Origin: Plectrocnemia conspersa
Taxonomy: Eukaryota; Arthropoda; Insecta; Trichoptera; Polycentropodidae
Assembly: GCA_009617715.1 (NCBI GenBank)
Contig: VTFK01000220.1
Span: 682,001-746,000 of the forward strand
DNA length: 64,000 bases
Reading direction: 5' to 3'
The position numbers and the translations under genes were made by a program. Positions 46,315 through 57,043 of the stretch are shown piece by piece. The stretch's first letter is position 1, and every line of letters starts with the position of its first letter. The notes under the pieces are model-generated. The model was not told the origin of the DNA and made no database searches. It saw nothing but the letters and a program-made list of their open reading frames with translations.

Positions 46315-46757
46315 TACCAAGACATCATAAGCTAGCGGAGGTTAATTGTGCAATGACGCACCAGTCGCAATTGATGCGTCCGTGAAGATGTCAAATATGA
46401 TATTATTTAGTTATTATTGAAATACCTCCTCGACCATCATGACGCCCTAATGTATTCGCGCTCAAAATGCTCTATGATTGCTCTATTTGAATGCAAATAA
46501 AATGCTATTTGATTGATAGATTGCATTTTTTTTATTTATCAAAACGTACCTATTGCTAGACAAATTTGTTTATACTATTTGAAAGTACATAATAATAGAT
46601 TCACTAAAAGCAATCATAGAGCATTCACGCTAAATACAATAGGTATTCATAATACTTAAGGAGGTATTTAATATAAAATTTATATTTGCACATCTTCACG
46701 AATGCATTAGTTGCGATTGACCTTCTTGAACATTATGATCTCTTGCTATACAATTAG
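46315..46757. repeat. Imperfect fold-back, arms ~150 bp, ~130-bp spacer
   Basis: The left arm (46,315-46,481) and the right arm (46,610-46,757) are imperfect reverse complements. They share ATCATAA, TCGCAANTNATGC, CGTGAAGATGT, AATACCTCCT and GCTCTATGATTGC in the same order when folded. The left arm has about 19 extra bases. MITE-like. It lies directly before truncated TA-element copy D. Confidence 0.75.
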
Positions 46758-46765
46758 AACATCAT

Positions 46766-46996
46766 AGAAATTTTGCAAATATTTAATTAATGACATCAAT
46801 ATTTCTTTTTAAATTTCTTCGATTATATAATAGATTTTTAATGTTCCGTTGAAATTTCCAACTTAGCTAAGATGTATGTTAAATAAACATATATTTTCTT
46901 TTAAAATAAAAAAATAAATATTCTGAGCGAAATTGTTTTGAGCCACACAGTTCACGCACACAATAACAAACCGGAATACTTATCCCGAGCGTACTC
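46766..46996 (+). mobile_element. TA-flanked element, copy D (right quarter only)
   Basis: Matches the last ~230 bp of copy A, from TTTTGCAAATATTTAATTAA to GAGCGTACTC, followed by TA (46,997-46,998). The missing left part ends exactly at the neighbouring fold-back. Confidence 0.85.
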
Positions 46997-47004
46997 TACA
47001 TACA

Positions 47005-47390
47005 TAAAAAGTCTGCTGGAAAAAGAGCTGCTGGAATCATTGGTCCATATTTTTTCAAAAATGATTCCGGCCAGAATGTTGCAATCAATGCAGAGCGCTA
47101 TATATACATGATTAGTGACTTTTTTCGTTCCCCAATTAAATGACATTAATGTGGAAGAGCTTTGGTTTCAACAATACGGTGCCACACAGCGCGCGCCATA
47201 ATCAATTAATTAAAGGAAACATTCAATGAGCGCAATGGACCTGTGAATTGGCCTCCAAGATCGTGTTATTTAACACTTTTCTGTGAGGATATGTGAAGTC
47301 GCTAGTTTATGCCGATAAACCAGAGACGATGAACTACTTGGGAGCCAACATTCGCCGCGTTATTGCTAATATACGGCCCCGGTGATTTTC
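47005..47390 (+). pseudogene. Mariner-superfamily transposase (WFQQDGA type), C-terminal half, broken
   Basis: Plus frames read GIIGPYFFKNDSGQNVAINA, then ERYIYMISDFF, a decayed LWFQQYGAT (family LWFQQDGATCHTA, so the catalytic D is changed), GPVNWPPRS, and CGYVKSLVYADKPET and ANIRRVIANI. This is the mariner-like group whose transposase has WFQQDGA and a NWPPRSxDLxPxDFFLWG block. Stops and frameshifts are present. It is a distinct lineage from the mellifera- and irritans-type fragments in the window. No inverted repeats located. Confidence 0.8.
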
Positions 47391-47679
47391 TAGATTGCAC
47401 TTTATTTGATTTATATCCCATAAATCATATTTAAACACTAATGGTATAAAATTATCTTTTCAATAAAGCTCATACTATTGCCATTATCACGATTTTTATT
47501 TGTTTTATTTTATTTTAAAGTTCTATATCTCTAAAAAAAAAAAAAACACCTTTACAAAGGGAACTAAATGTATTCGTCCGATTTATTCAAACTATGAATT
47601 TCACTAGTTTAAATATATTTCAATGATCAGTAGCACCTCCTCGGATCATGCTTTTATAATATTATAATATTTTTTTATT

Positions 47680-48082
47680 TAACGGAAAACACCATGCACG
47701 TGTATAGTGTATTTTCCGCGGACGTGGGAAAGCCGATGCAAATTGCTGCAATTTTTGAAAACATAAATCGCACAACAATCGATCCGTCTAATATAATTGT
47801 TGTGCATAGAAATTGGCTCACACATCGGAATCGGGCATTGTGATCGCCTAGTCGTATAGTATTTCATATGGCAATTAAGCAGTTTAATGATGAAAATTAT
47901 GTGCGAACATTTCGCACGAAATACCGCACACGCGTGTGTGCACACCGAATCGCGTGCGAGCCACGCCGATTGATCGATGAGAAAAGATCGAGAAATCGAT
48001 GAAAAGATCGATATGTGAACTGAACCGAATCGGATCCAGCGTGAGACCGAAGCGGTTGCGAAAGGACGCAAGCGACGAGATC
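47680..48082. other. GC-rich island interrupted by a hAT insertion
   Basis: Contains GCACACGCGTGTGTGCACAC (about 47,926) and GATCGATGAGAAAAGATCG-type repeats. Overlapping frames on both strands (47,679-48,190) share no known motif. The hAT family D insertion sits at its right edge. Confidence 0.3.
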
Positions 48083-48090
48083 ATCTATAC

Positions 48091-49003
48091 TACGCCTGGG
48101 AAAACAACGGCCCGCGGGCCGCATGCGGCTCGCTCGAATTTTTGTGGATCCCGCGAGTGTGGATCATATTTTTGCATTATAACACTTTAAAAAATTTTTG
48201 ATATATAATGTAACAAGTACCCAATCCATGTGACTGTTTGGATTTTCTGCAATAAAATTTTAACTAAAAAACATAGTTATTTAAAACGTATTTACGAAGT
48301 GTGTATTAAAAAAATACGGTGAATGTATTTTTATATCAGCAACTGCTAACGCTACATCCATTTGAAGTAATACGTTCGATGGCCTGATCCGTTGAGATAG
48401 TCAGTGTCACATTTGAATAAGTTGTAAAATTTGTTCATAAGCTTTTGACTGACGAACGGAAGGAAAATCGTGTATCAGTTTGAATGGAATTGAAGAATCG
48501 TATTAATACTGATGATGTCTGCCGGAGTCTGCGAGTGAATGCCTTCTCCTCATCGGCGTCCAAGTTTAAGTATCCAGAGCTGCAAAGCTTGCTGTCCAAT
48601 CACAATCATGCAGCTATCATCTAGTCAGACGATACACTTGCTTTTTAGAACCAATGCAATATACGCTTATAGAAAGTGATATTTGCTTGATGGTGATTTT
48701 CATATGTGTAACGGGATTTCTTGTGACCTTACAGTGCTACATTGTTTTCTGTGCGCGTTTCATTAAAAAAAATATTCTTTCAATGCACCGGATAATTCTT
48801 GCGTGTTATTTATGAGGGAATCCTTTGGTTCAATAACTAAAAAAATGTTTTAATTGCCTCAATAAATTATTGGTTATTAAAGAATCACTTATTTTTTATG
48901 TCGAATTTTTTTTCATGATAATAAATAATGTATGTCTAAAAATAGTATTCCACTTGCGGCCCGCCGTTCATTTTGAATCATCAAAAAAGTTTGCACATGC
49001 CTA
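48091..49003 (+). mobile_element. hAT family D, short derivative (913 bp)
   Basis: Perfect 8-bp target duplication ATCTATAC (48,083-48,090 and 49,004-49,011). The ends are TACGCCTGGGAAAAC and, inward from the right, TAGGCATGTGCAAAC. The left subterminal GGCCCGCGGGCC and right GCGGCCCGCC resemble ends of Charlie-like hATs. The middle has only traces of a transposase frame (RVNAFSSSASKFKYPELQSL near 48,535 resembles the hAT LRVNCFLSxPKFxxL region). Not autonomous. Confidence 0.9.
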
Positions 49004-49011
49004 ATCTATAC

Positions 49012-49439
49012 CTTTGAGTAACTACGATCTTTATTCAGTTTGAATTTTGTTTCAGTACGGCTGAATTTCCCTCCTACCTGATCTGTTGAAATAGCATCTA
49101 GATGCTCTCAGATACTTGATTTTATTAAATGAAAACCTGATCTTTAAACTTGTTTAATTAAATTCAATACTTGTTTTTTTTTATATTCAATAAAAACCCG
49201 ACGATGATTTAAAAAAACAAATATTAATAGAGCCGCAGTTTTTTTAAAAAAAAAAGATTACATAAAAATAATTATAACTAAATTATACAATATATATTTC
49301 CGATGCATGGTTTTGCTTATATTGGCAATGTATTAGTTAATATTTTTAGCAACAAATTAAATTGTATATGTACTTGTAATTAGAAAATTCCTTTAGCCAA
49401 AATAAAAAAAATGGAAAACAGGTCAAACTCATCGTTCAT
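49012..49439. other. AT-rich spacer
   Basis: No gene or recognised repeat. Confidence 0.5.
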
Positions 49440-49760
49440 CGAACACCCGGTCAGATTCCCATAGTTTACCGTATTTTTTTTTTATTTTTTCTTGACGTAT
49501 CGTCTTTCTTCGGCAGCCATTTTTTTCGTACGCAACTAATGGTCAATTACCCGGTTACACGGATCCTCTGCTGTTTACCGAGTGTCGGTGAGCTGCTTCG
49601 ACAATTACCGACCATAAGCAAATTGCAATCTGCGGACCGTAGTAATATTCTGCAGAGAAAACAATGAGCGACTAAACGTGCGGTCAACCCTTTGACCGGC
49701 CGATGGGAAAATATCGATGTTTGGGTCGATCGATTTGGGTTCGGACTCGACCTTATTATG
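49440..49760. other. GC-richer island containing one arm of an inverted duplication
   Basis: Includes the segment 49,612-49,718 that recurs inverted at 52,522-52,610. Other words, such as CCCGGTTACACGGATCCTC near 49,549, are CG-bearing. No coding frame. Confidence 0.35.
49612..49718 (+). repeat. Inverted duplication, left arm
   Basis: Shares CCATAAGCAAATT, TGCGGACCGTAGT, ATATTCTGCAGAGAAAACAA, TGAGCG, GGTCAACC and AAAATATCGAT with the minus strand of 52,522-52,610. It is about 18 bp longer owing to two small extra segments. Confidence 0.85.
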
Positions 49761-50245
49761 ATTTCATTTTAATGTTTCATTGATGACTTGAAGTAAACCT
49801 CGAACCATCAAGTTATCCATTCCCTAGTACACTTACTATAAACTAACTGCAACATAAAACGCTTTCTACTATAACCATTAAAGATTCTTGAGAAAAGCTA
49901 TGGAGATATAACTGTTTTTTTATTGTAAAACTATTAAATGCGCAAAAGAATATGAACGGTCGGTAAGGCACGAAACTTTAATGATTATTTATTATTCATT
50001 GTTTCTTGAAAAGCAACGTAGTAATGTATCTGTTCAAGAAATAATAAATATGTTCTAGGAATAGTAACAACTTATTTAATGTTTTTTCTAACTTTAGTTA
50101 ACAGTTATGTTACAAATAAAATAACTTTGATTTTACTAAAAATCATACCTTTGATACATATATTTATATTATGCTAAATAGCAATTATTATTAATTTTCT
50201 TTTTTAATTAGTACTAATCTATTCTTGTTTTTTTTTTTGTTGCAG
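49761..50245. other. AT-rich spacer ending in a strong splice-acceptor-like tract
   Basis: No gene seen. The end is a T-rich run (50,225-50,240) followed by TTGCAG (50,240-50,245). Confidence 0.45.
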
Positions 50246-50426
50246 GATCCATTTTTGGTACGTTGATTGGAATTCAGGCTTTTCAACTATCGGTTTATCG
50301 GAACGACGCTATTCTACTATAGGTTTTTCTTATGATTCAGATTTACGTATAACATATATATTAATTGCGCGTAACAACTTAGCTGCCTACATTCTAAGTG
50401 TTATAATTATTGCGTTTGCGCATTGA
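50246..50426 (+). CDS. Candidate terminal exon of an unrecognised plus-strand gene
   Basis: Starts directly after a long T tract and TTGCAG. Two frames are open. With one base from the 14,387 microexon it reads GSIFGTLIGIQAFQLSVYRN, then DAILL and a stop at 50,320-50,322. With two bases it reads WIHFWYVDWNSGFSTIGLSE and continues to a stop at 50,424-50,426 (59 codons in this block). The sequence is less AT-rich than its surroundings up to about 50,340. I cannot name the protein; the first reading looks like a hydrophobic C-terminus. Alternatively this is a chance open stretch next to a good acceptor. Confidence 0.3.
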
Positions 50427-50769
50427 TATGCAATATTAAATTTATTTTAACCACCCACCTACATATTCTTACGTGTGTTAAATATATGTATATATCTTGT
50501 TATTAACAATGTCTTTTTTTCATTTCTAAATGACGACAACCATAATCGTGACGGATCAACAACTTACACGTGTCCCGCAAATTAAAACCTGATGTCGTCC
50601 TTTATCCTGACTGTCATCTTGGCTTCTTGGCGACTATTTAGGGTGTAAGTATACTATACTTATAATATTATTAAATGTTTTAACTTAACTATAGTAACGA
50701 ATGTTTAAATAATTTTAAAAAATATATAGTATGTATGTCTGAATGTCTTCCTATGAGTATTTATATACT
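50427..50769. other. Spacer
   Basis: No gene seen. If 50,246 is a terminal exon this would be 3' UTR and downstream DNA. No AATAAA signal stood out close behind it. Confidence 0.35.
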
Positions 50770-51300
50770 TTAAAGTATCAGACTTGATCCGACAAGTTTG
50801 ATGCACAAAAGTGCTGAATTGTCTTATTTTTCAAGGAAGCTTTTTAGAGGTTAGCGTTTTAGATTTATCTGTAAAAACTCGCGCTCACATTCACTAGACT
50901 AAATGGGAATATTATTCAGCAGTTTTTACTGAATGTCTTTTAGAGAGTATATTAATTTAATCCACTAATTATTAATATATCATTTAATAACAGTTTTTTT
51001 GAAACTTTTCTTATTTTCATTTCTCTAAATGTCAGTTGAATTATAACATCTTTAGGCCAATATATTTTAACAATACGCCAACTCATCATATTTGCTTTCA
51101 AGCAATCTTTTACCGTTTGACTCTTGCAATTTTGAATAAAATGTTCCAGGGTCAATGAAAGGATCGTTTCCTAAATCTTTTTCGTGAAGTACAGCAGAAG
51201 CGCATTTATAACAGAACCCAAAATTTTTTACTCCTGCAAAAGACGATGTAATTTTTTTGTATTTAATATTCCTGCATTGTAAATACAACAATAATTATTA
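50770..51300 (-). pseudogene. KIAA1586-like hAT transposase, C-terminal part, broken
   Basis: On the minus strand a 74-codon frame (51,291-51,067) is followed by WPKDVIIQLTFREMKIRK in a shifted frame (about 51,040). Then comes NIPI, a stop, SSECEREFLQINL and NSALLCIKLVGSSL (50,920-50,800). This fits the dimerisation block IPxSSSECERGFSQMNLI...SLLFIKLVGPPL of KIAA1586-like proteins. Several stops show it is dead. The 74-codon part (contains KNFGFCYKCASAVLHEKDLG) is unassigned. Element ends not found. Confidence 0.65.
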
Positions 51301-51749
51301 GATTTTTAGTTAAGAAATTTAAAAAAATACTATATGCTTTTTAAGTAGTATATATAAATATTACTTTAAGAAATAAATTACTTATTGCATAATTTTAAAT
51401 TTTCACATTTGATATAAAAACTAAAGATTATTATGAGAATTTTGGCTTTAAAGCTTTGGCTATATATATATATATATATGTAATAACTTATTTACCAATC
51501 AGTTTTTGAAACGTTATATCTATCGTCAATATTTATAATTAAAAAAATATGGCAATATTTGAGTAACACTTCTATAATTTACCTTGCAATATTATCTGAG
51601 TATTTTAAGCAATTTATAAAATATTTTTCATTTGTGAAAGTTGTCAATCATCAAAAGCTATTTAATTATTTTTTTAATTACGAAAAATATTATTGGTATT
51701 AATTAATAATAATAATAATATAGGCATAAAAACTAGCATCGTTATCGTA
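51301..51749. other. AT-rich spacer with a (TA)n microsatellite
   Basis: (TA)9-10 at 51,461-51,479 and (TAA)n at about 51,704-51,721. No gene seen. Confidence 0.6.
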
Positions 51750-52030
51750 AATCTTTCAACCCTTTGAGGGCCGCCAACGTCAAACTAAATTAGGGGAACG
51801 TCGCGTGATCTGGATTTCCCTCTTCCGGTAATTCCTGACAAGTCTCTCGGCCAACGAGATTCTGAAAAGGGTGCCCCATGTCGAGGCCGGTGACAGACCC
51901 AGATCCCGTGTCCAGATACGATGACGTGTCTTTGATACGACCCTCAAAAACTTAATTATTGTTATTGCGTTTCTTGGCCCAGTTGCGTCTTATTAATTTC
52001 ATTTCTCCCATTAGCGAGTTTCTTTAAGTA
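51750..52030. other. GC-richer island, candidate conserved non-coding element
   Basis: CG-bearing sequence (for example GGGCCGCCAACGTCAAAC near 51,768 and CGAGGCCGGTGACAGACCC near 51,882). No open frame of note. Confidence 0.3.
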
Positions 52031-52521
52031 TACAGTCGACACATTGCGAGTAGATGTTTTATCAGTAATTAAATGACTTAATACATAGTCTGGACATCCG
52101 TGACATATTATGTTTTAGTCAAACTACTGCAGTTTTATTTTTCAATGACAATATTCTTTCATCTTGAGTTCCTGTTATTAGTTTTATTTAAGCGAAATAT
52201 TATTATTGACTACGTGTTTTAAATAGCCATGATTGTATTAGTCCTTTGAATTTTTTACTGGCGAAGGGTAGAATGTTAATCGACCGATAGTTTGTGGTTG
52301 TATGAGTGCCTGGATAAATTTGGGTTCAGATGAAGTTATTCTATTTGTGAATTAAAAAAGGCTTCTCTCTAGAGTTTTTCATAGCGAAATTATCCAAGAG
52401 TTCATAAAAAATTATTTGTCTACGTTTTTCACATTCATTGCAAACGTCGCTGTAGTTGTGCTCTTTAATTAAATTTTAATTTTTTAAATCTTGAAAAAGA
52501 CCTATTTCTTGAACAGTCAGT
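52031..52521. other. AT-rich spacer
   Basis: No gene or recognised repeat. Confidence 0.5.
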
Positions 52522-52610
52522 ATCGATATTTTCACATCAGCCGGTCAAATGGTTGACCGCTCATTGTTTTCTCTGCAGAATATGACTACGGTCCGCAAAT
52601 TTGCTTATGG
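52522..52610 (-). repeat. Inverted duplication, right arm
   Basis: Reverse complement of most of 49,612-49,718. The two arms enclose about 2.8 kb, including the exon-like block at 50,246 and the KIAA1586-like remnant. Confidence 0.85.
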
Positions 52611-53111
52611 ATTTTTTATACTTATCGAAATTATTTTATATTATGTATTTTTTTATTTATATAACCATAAATATTAAATTGAATTATTTAATCTATATTT
52701 AACTGACAATGACTGGTTAAACGTTAAAAAAAACAATGCATTTTCCGGCATACATTGCGCAGTTTTTCAATATGCATCCTGCGCAGCATAAAATATGTAT
52801 ATTGATATGATAATATGCGAAGGTAAATAATTTTTGAGTCTTTTCTTGTACTAGCGTAATATATTTCACGGCCGTTGAACACTCTCATACGTTTTGATGT
52901 TTCGCCGCGATTGTGTAACGAAACACAATATAAATCATCGATATTCAACCGGAGGCGAGCGGTGGGTTTTTTTATCCTCGACCCATGGTTCAGTAACGAA
53001 AATGGTATTAATTCTTATCTTAGTAATTAAATTTAAATTTTATCTGGGCTTAAAATAAATAGAAATTAATCTTGATTGTGTTATTATAAAATAAAATTTT
53101 AGAATCTCTAG
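52611..53111. other. AT-rich spacer
   Basis: No gene seen. The 74-codon minus frame (52,724-52,948) has no known motif. Confidence 0.45.
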
Positions 53112-53113
53112 TA

Positions 53114-53974
53114 GAGTACGCTCGGGATAAGGATGCCGGTTTGTTATTGTGTGCGTGTACATGTATATGAGAGGAAGAAGCGATGTAGCGTGTACTTCGT
53201 TGTCTCGCTTTCTCTTTTAAGGATAGTCGCTGATTCATCAACGCTGGTATTCGTCATTAAAGTGCAGTGTGGCACAGAAGTTCGATCTTCTCTAGTGATT
53301 TATTTTAAATAATTTTGTGTTGATATTGGTTTAACCCAGATATGTCCAATATCCCATGGGTAGGTCACTAAACTCGTGCCACTGTTTTTTATTTATAAAT
53401 GAAATTTTAAGAGAACAAATTTTTTTGGGCATATCTGGGCTAATTGATATCAAGGCTTCAAATATACACTGTAAGCTATTCGTTCTCTTACCCGTGGATT
53501 AAAATATTTTAATTATTTTTTCATTAATCCGTACGTTGTTGGTTTTTTTACACTATTCTCTGTAAGGCTTAAAAAAGTTATTATTCTTATCGTTGCGGCA
53601 ATGATTATTTTTTAATTTATTCAATGGACTCTAATGATTTAATAGTCATCGAGCCATTAAGCAATCTGCGAATAATTTTTTCCCCATCTTTTTGCTTTTG
53701 AAGAATAGCTAAAGACTTCATTATTTTTTTGACTAGTGAAAGATTTTGAATTTTGCAAATATTTAATTAATAACATCAATGTCTGGTTTCTTCCATTATA
53801 TAATATATTTTTAATTGTCCGTTGAAATTTCCAACTTAGCTCAGATGTATGTATGTTAAATAAACATATATTTTCTTTTAAAATAAAAAAATTAAATATT
53901 CTGAGCGAAATTGTTTTGAGCCACACAGTTCACGCACACAATAACAAACCGGAATCCTTATCCCGAGCGTACTC
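53114..53974 (+). mobile_element. TA-flanked non-coding DNA transposon, copy B (861 bp, complete)
   Basis: Collinear with copy A over its whole length and same orientation. Left end GAGTACGCTCGGGATAAGGA, right end its inverted partner. TA flanks at 53,112-53,113 and 53,975-53,976. Copies A and B differ by few substitutions and small indels by eye, suggesting recent movement by a transposase encoded elsewhere. Confidence 0.92.
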
Positions 53975-53976
53975 TA

Positions 53977-56900
53977 AATTATTGTATATATATATTTACA
54001 TCAAAATATTTAGTGGTGAACTGTTAACTGAACCAGAAACTTACTAATGCAATACTTTCATATATGCTATACTTAAGATAAAATTATAGGTTTACAGAAA
54101 TCACTCTCTGATTCATACAGACCTTGATAAAATTATATACAAGGAAAAATTCAGATGCTCCTCCCCAACGTGGAAGCAATATTGAGGCTGTTTCTTAACT
54201 AATGGCAAAAAATTTTTGACCATCATATGTTTGATTGGATAAAAGAAAGATTAGCGAAACTAGTTTATGACGATGCATTAAATGTCGATAGTTTCCATTT
54301 CATTAAGTATCACTGCATTCTATAATAATAATGCAACATTTAAAATGCACAATACTATAAGCATCATCATTATCAAAATAAATTTAATAAAAATCAAACG
54401 GTGTAAATCACTATTAATTTCAAGTTTCTAAGTATTCTAAAAACTAGCTACAGAAACCGTGTAGTGATGTCATGAACTCAAAAAAAAAACCTGCACTTGA
54501 TTAAAACAGTTCTAGAGCATATTAATGCTCATTTAAATGAACTGAACATACATCCCCAAGATGAAAATGAAATAATGAATTGAAGGTTTCTTTTTCTCTG
54601 GCATTTTAAATATCTGAAAATAGTAACAATAACATAAATGTCTTTTAAATGTAAAAATTTTGTCCGGCAATGCGGCCCAGAAGATCCGAAAGTTTTTCAA
54701 TATTAAATTTATTAATATATTATTAAATGAATACTTAAGTAATTGCTTAAGTAAATCGAGATATTAAAGCAAATAAAATAGTTGATATTTGACTTTATTT
54801 CGATTCTTTAGTTCATTTTCTTATTTCTTTTTCATACAAAAACACGAATGTTATTTATTTAATTAAGCTAAATATGTCACTAATATAATTTTAACCAAAA
54901 TAGTTAAAAAATATTTATATCATTCTCTTGATCTTATTTCTATATTTAGATAATAAAAATATTTCAAATACATTTTTTATTACTTACATCCCATCATCAA
55001 ATGTCGACCTTCCTATTTACATTCATCAAAATTAAACTTCTCTTGACCTTATAGCTAATATTTGACCTGAAATGGTTTTGAACTATTTGAAGTAGGTCAC
55101 TAGCTCACAACCATTGATATTTTTAATATTGTTTTTACCATTACAAATACAAAAACAATTTTAGGAACTCGCATTCTAAATTTTACGTTAAAACTATGGA
55201 TCACGGTTTTCAATGTGTTGCATTTAATAAAATTATTTAAGCATAAAAGTCTTTATTTAATATAATTCTCACTAGTGATATTTAAACTTAAAAACGATTT
55301 AGGATCAAATATTTTATGCATATAAAGATTAGTTAAAAACTAAAATTCGATTTCATAAACTTATTTAGAATATAAATCAACAGCTTTATAACATACATAT
55401 ATACATTTTTTTTGATAAATTCTAATAGATAATTATGTATTTAATTTATACAATAGAATACAAAAATGTTAAATTTTTACACATAATGTTAAAAATAAAT
55501 TAAAACAAAGCTGTAGAAGCACATTTTTGGGGCAAAAATCATTTATTTTTTAACGTTTCGTATATATTATAAGGAATGGAACATCGAGGACCTCCTGCTA
55601 CTACAGAACGCAAAAACCGGATAGCATGATTAATAATTTATATGGTGTACATAATGATACGAAATACATATTAAAATAATAATAAAACTCTCGTAAAAAG
55701 ACTTCTGTTTCGATCGGAATTTTAATTTTCAGCGGTTACTATATATTATATCTGCAAATAAAATTACTTTAGAATTAGCAGTTTAAGCATAAATTATTGA
55801 TATAGTAATAAAAATATAAATTTTGATAGGCAATAATATTGAAATGCTTTTAAAGGTGGAAAAAATGTTTTTTATTATAATTTATTTAATATATCAAAAA
55901 TAAGTAATAATATGGGGGGATTTGGCAAAAATTTTGCAACAATAATCATTGAAGTGTGAGGTCTCATATTATCACTGAGCAATATTACTTTAAGTCTATT
56001 TATAATTTATTTTAATTTTCTTACATTATTACTACTGTAATAGTCTTGCCTTGTTTAAGATAAAACAATTAATCAATAATTCTCTCAGTATAAAATTTTT
56101 CAGAGCCTGTTTTAAAACTATTTTCCGGATCTCTCTGAATATCGCAGATAAACCTTTTCTCATCCTAATTAATAATTATCATCGAAAATGATTCTCGATT
56201 GTAACTGATTGTAACTAACGAGGAGCAGACTTCGAAATGTTGCTGTTTTTGCCCTACGGTCAGTTAGTGCAGTATTTGTCCATTTTTTCACCCTTTCTGT
56301 AGTATCTTGATGTTGAGAAATAATTATAATATAAACCAAACAGTTGTTAATGGATTAGCTTTAAAAGTGTTTTTCAATCTTACTTGATCAACAGCAAAAA
56401 AAGGTTGTTCTATCGCTAGTTAGAATTCTTTAACCAACGTCTTACTGTACCTTCACTAATTTTTCGTGACGAGCGCCGCATTTTGTTCCGTAAAAAAAAG
56501 GATACTTAAATAATCTTTTGACACCAAAAAATAGTTATCAATTTTCAACAGCAAATTTCTAGATCTTCCATATGATGCATTAAAAAGTTTTGCGCTGTTT
56601 CTAGAGCATTCTCAGTGCTGAATGATTTATTGTTTTATTGTAAAGAAATTTTAGTGACTTTTTTTAGTTGTATGACACATAGCGTCTATTAGTATTTCTG
56701 TATATTTTTAAAATTTAATGTTATGTTATTCTACGCGTGTTAGAAAGCGAATCTTGAAAATTCTCCCTCGCCGTAGATAATCGTTTTTGTTTATTAACAT
56801 AGTATGACCGTGCACATTTCAAATGTTTATTAATCATCGAATGAGTCAGTCCAAATAATAACAAAACGGTTCTCGGGTGCCAAAAAAGTGACCTCCAACA

Positions 56901-57043
56901 TCCTCAATTCAGCATGATGTGGCATTGTCCGACTGAAGGTTTTTGTGCATAATCATACATACACTTTGTTTTAAATGATTCTATCGTTTTTTTTCCATCT
57001 TGGCGTATCTTTAGTTACACATAATTTAGGTATTGTTATACAG
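53977..57043. other. Long AT-rich spacer
   Basis: Three kilobases without a supported gene. 54,150-54,560 and 56,200-56,950 are somewhat less AT-rich and may hold old transposon DNA, but no family motif could be followed. The rest is near-homopolymeric A/T. Confidence 0.45.

Noticed and set aside
47679..48190. Overlapping frames of 63-130 codons
   Set aside because: Several mutually overlapping frames on both strands with no recognisable domain, cut by a hAT insertion.
53977..57043. Possible Tc1-like remnant at 56,200-56,950
   Set aside because: No catalytic or DNA-binding motif could be followed in any frame, so it is left as spacer.
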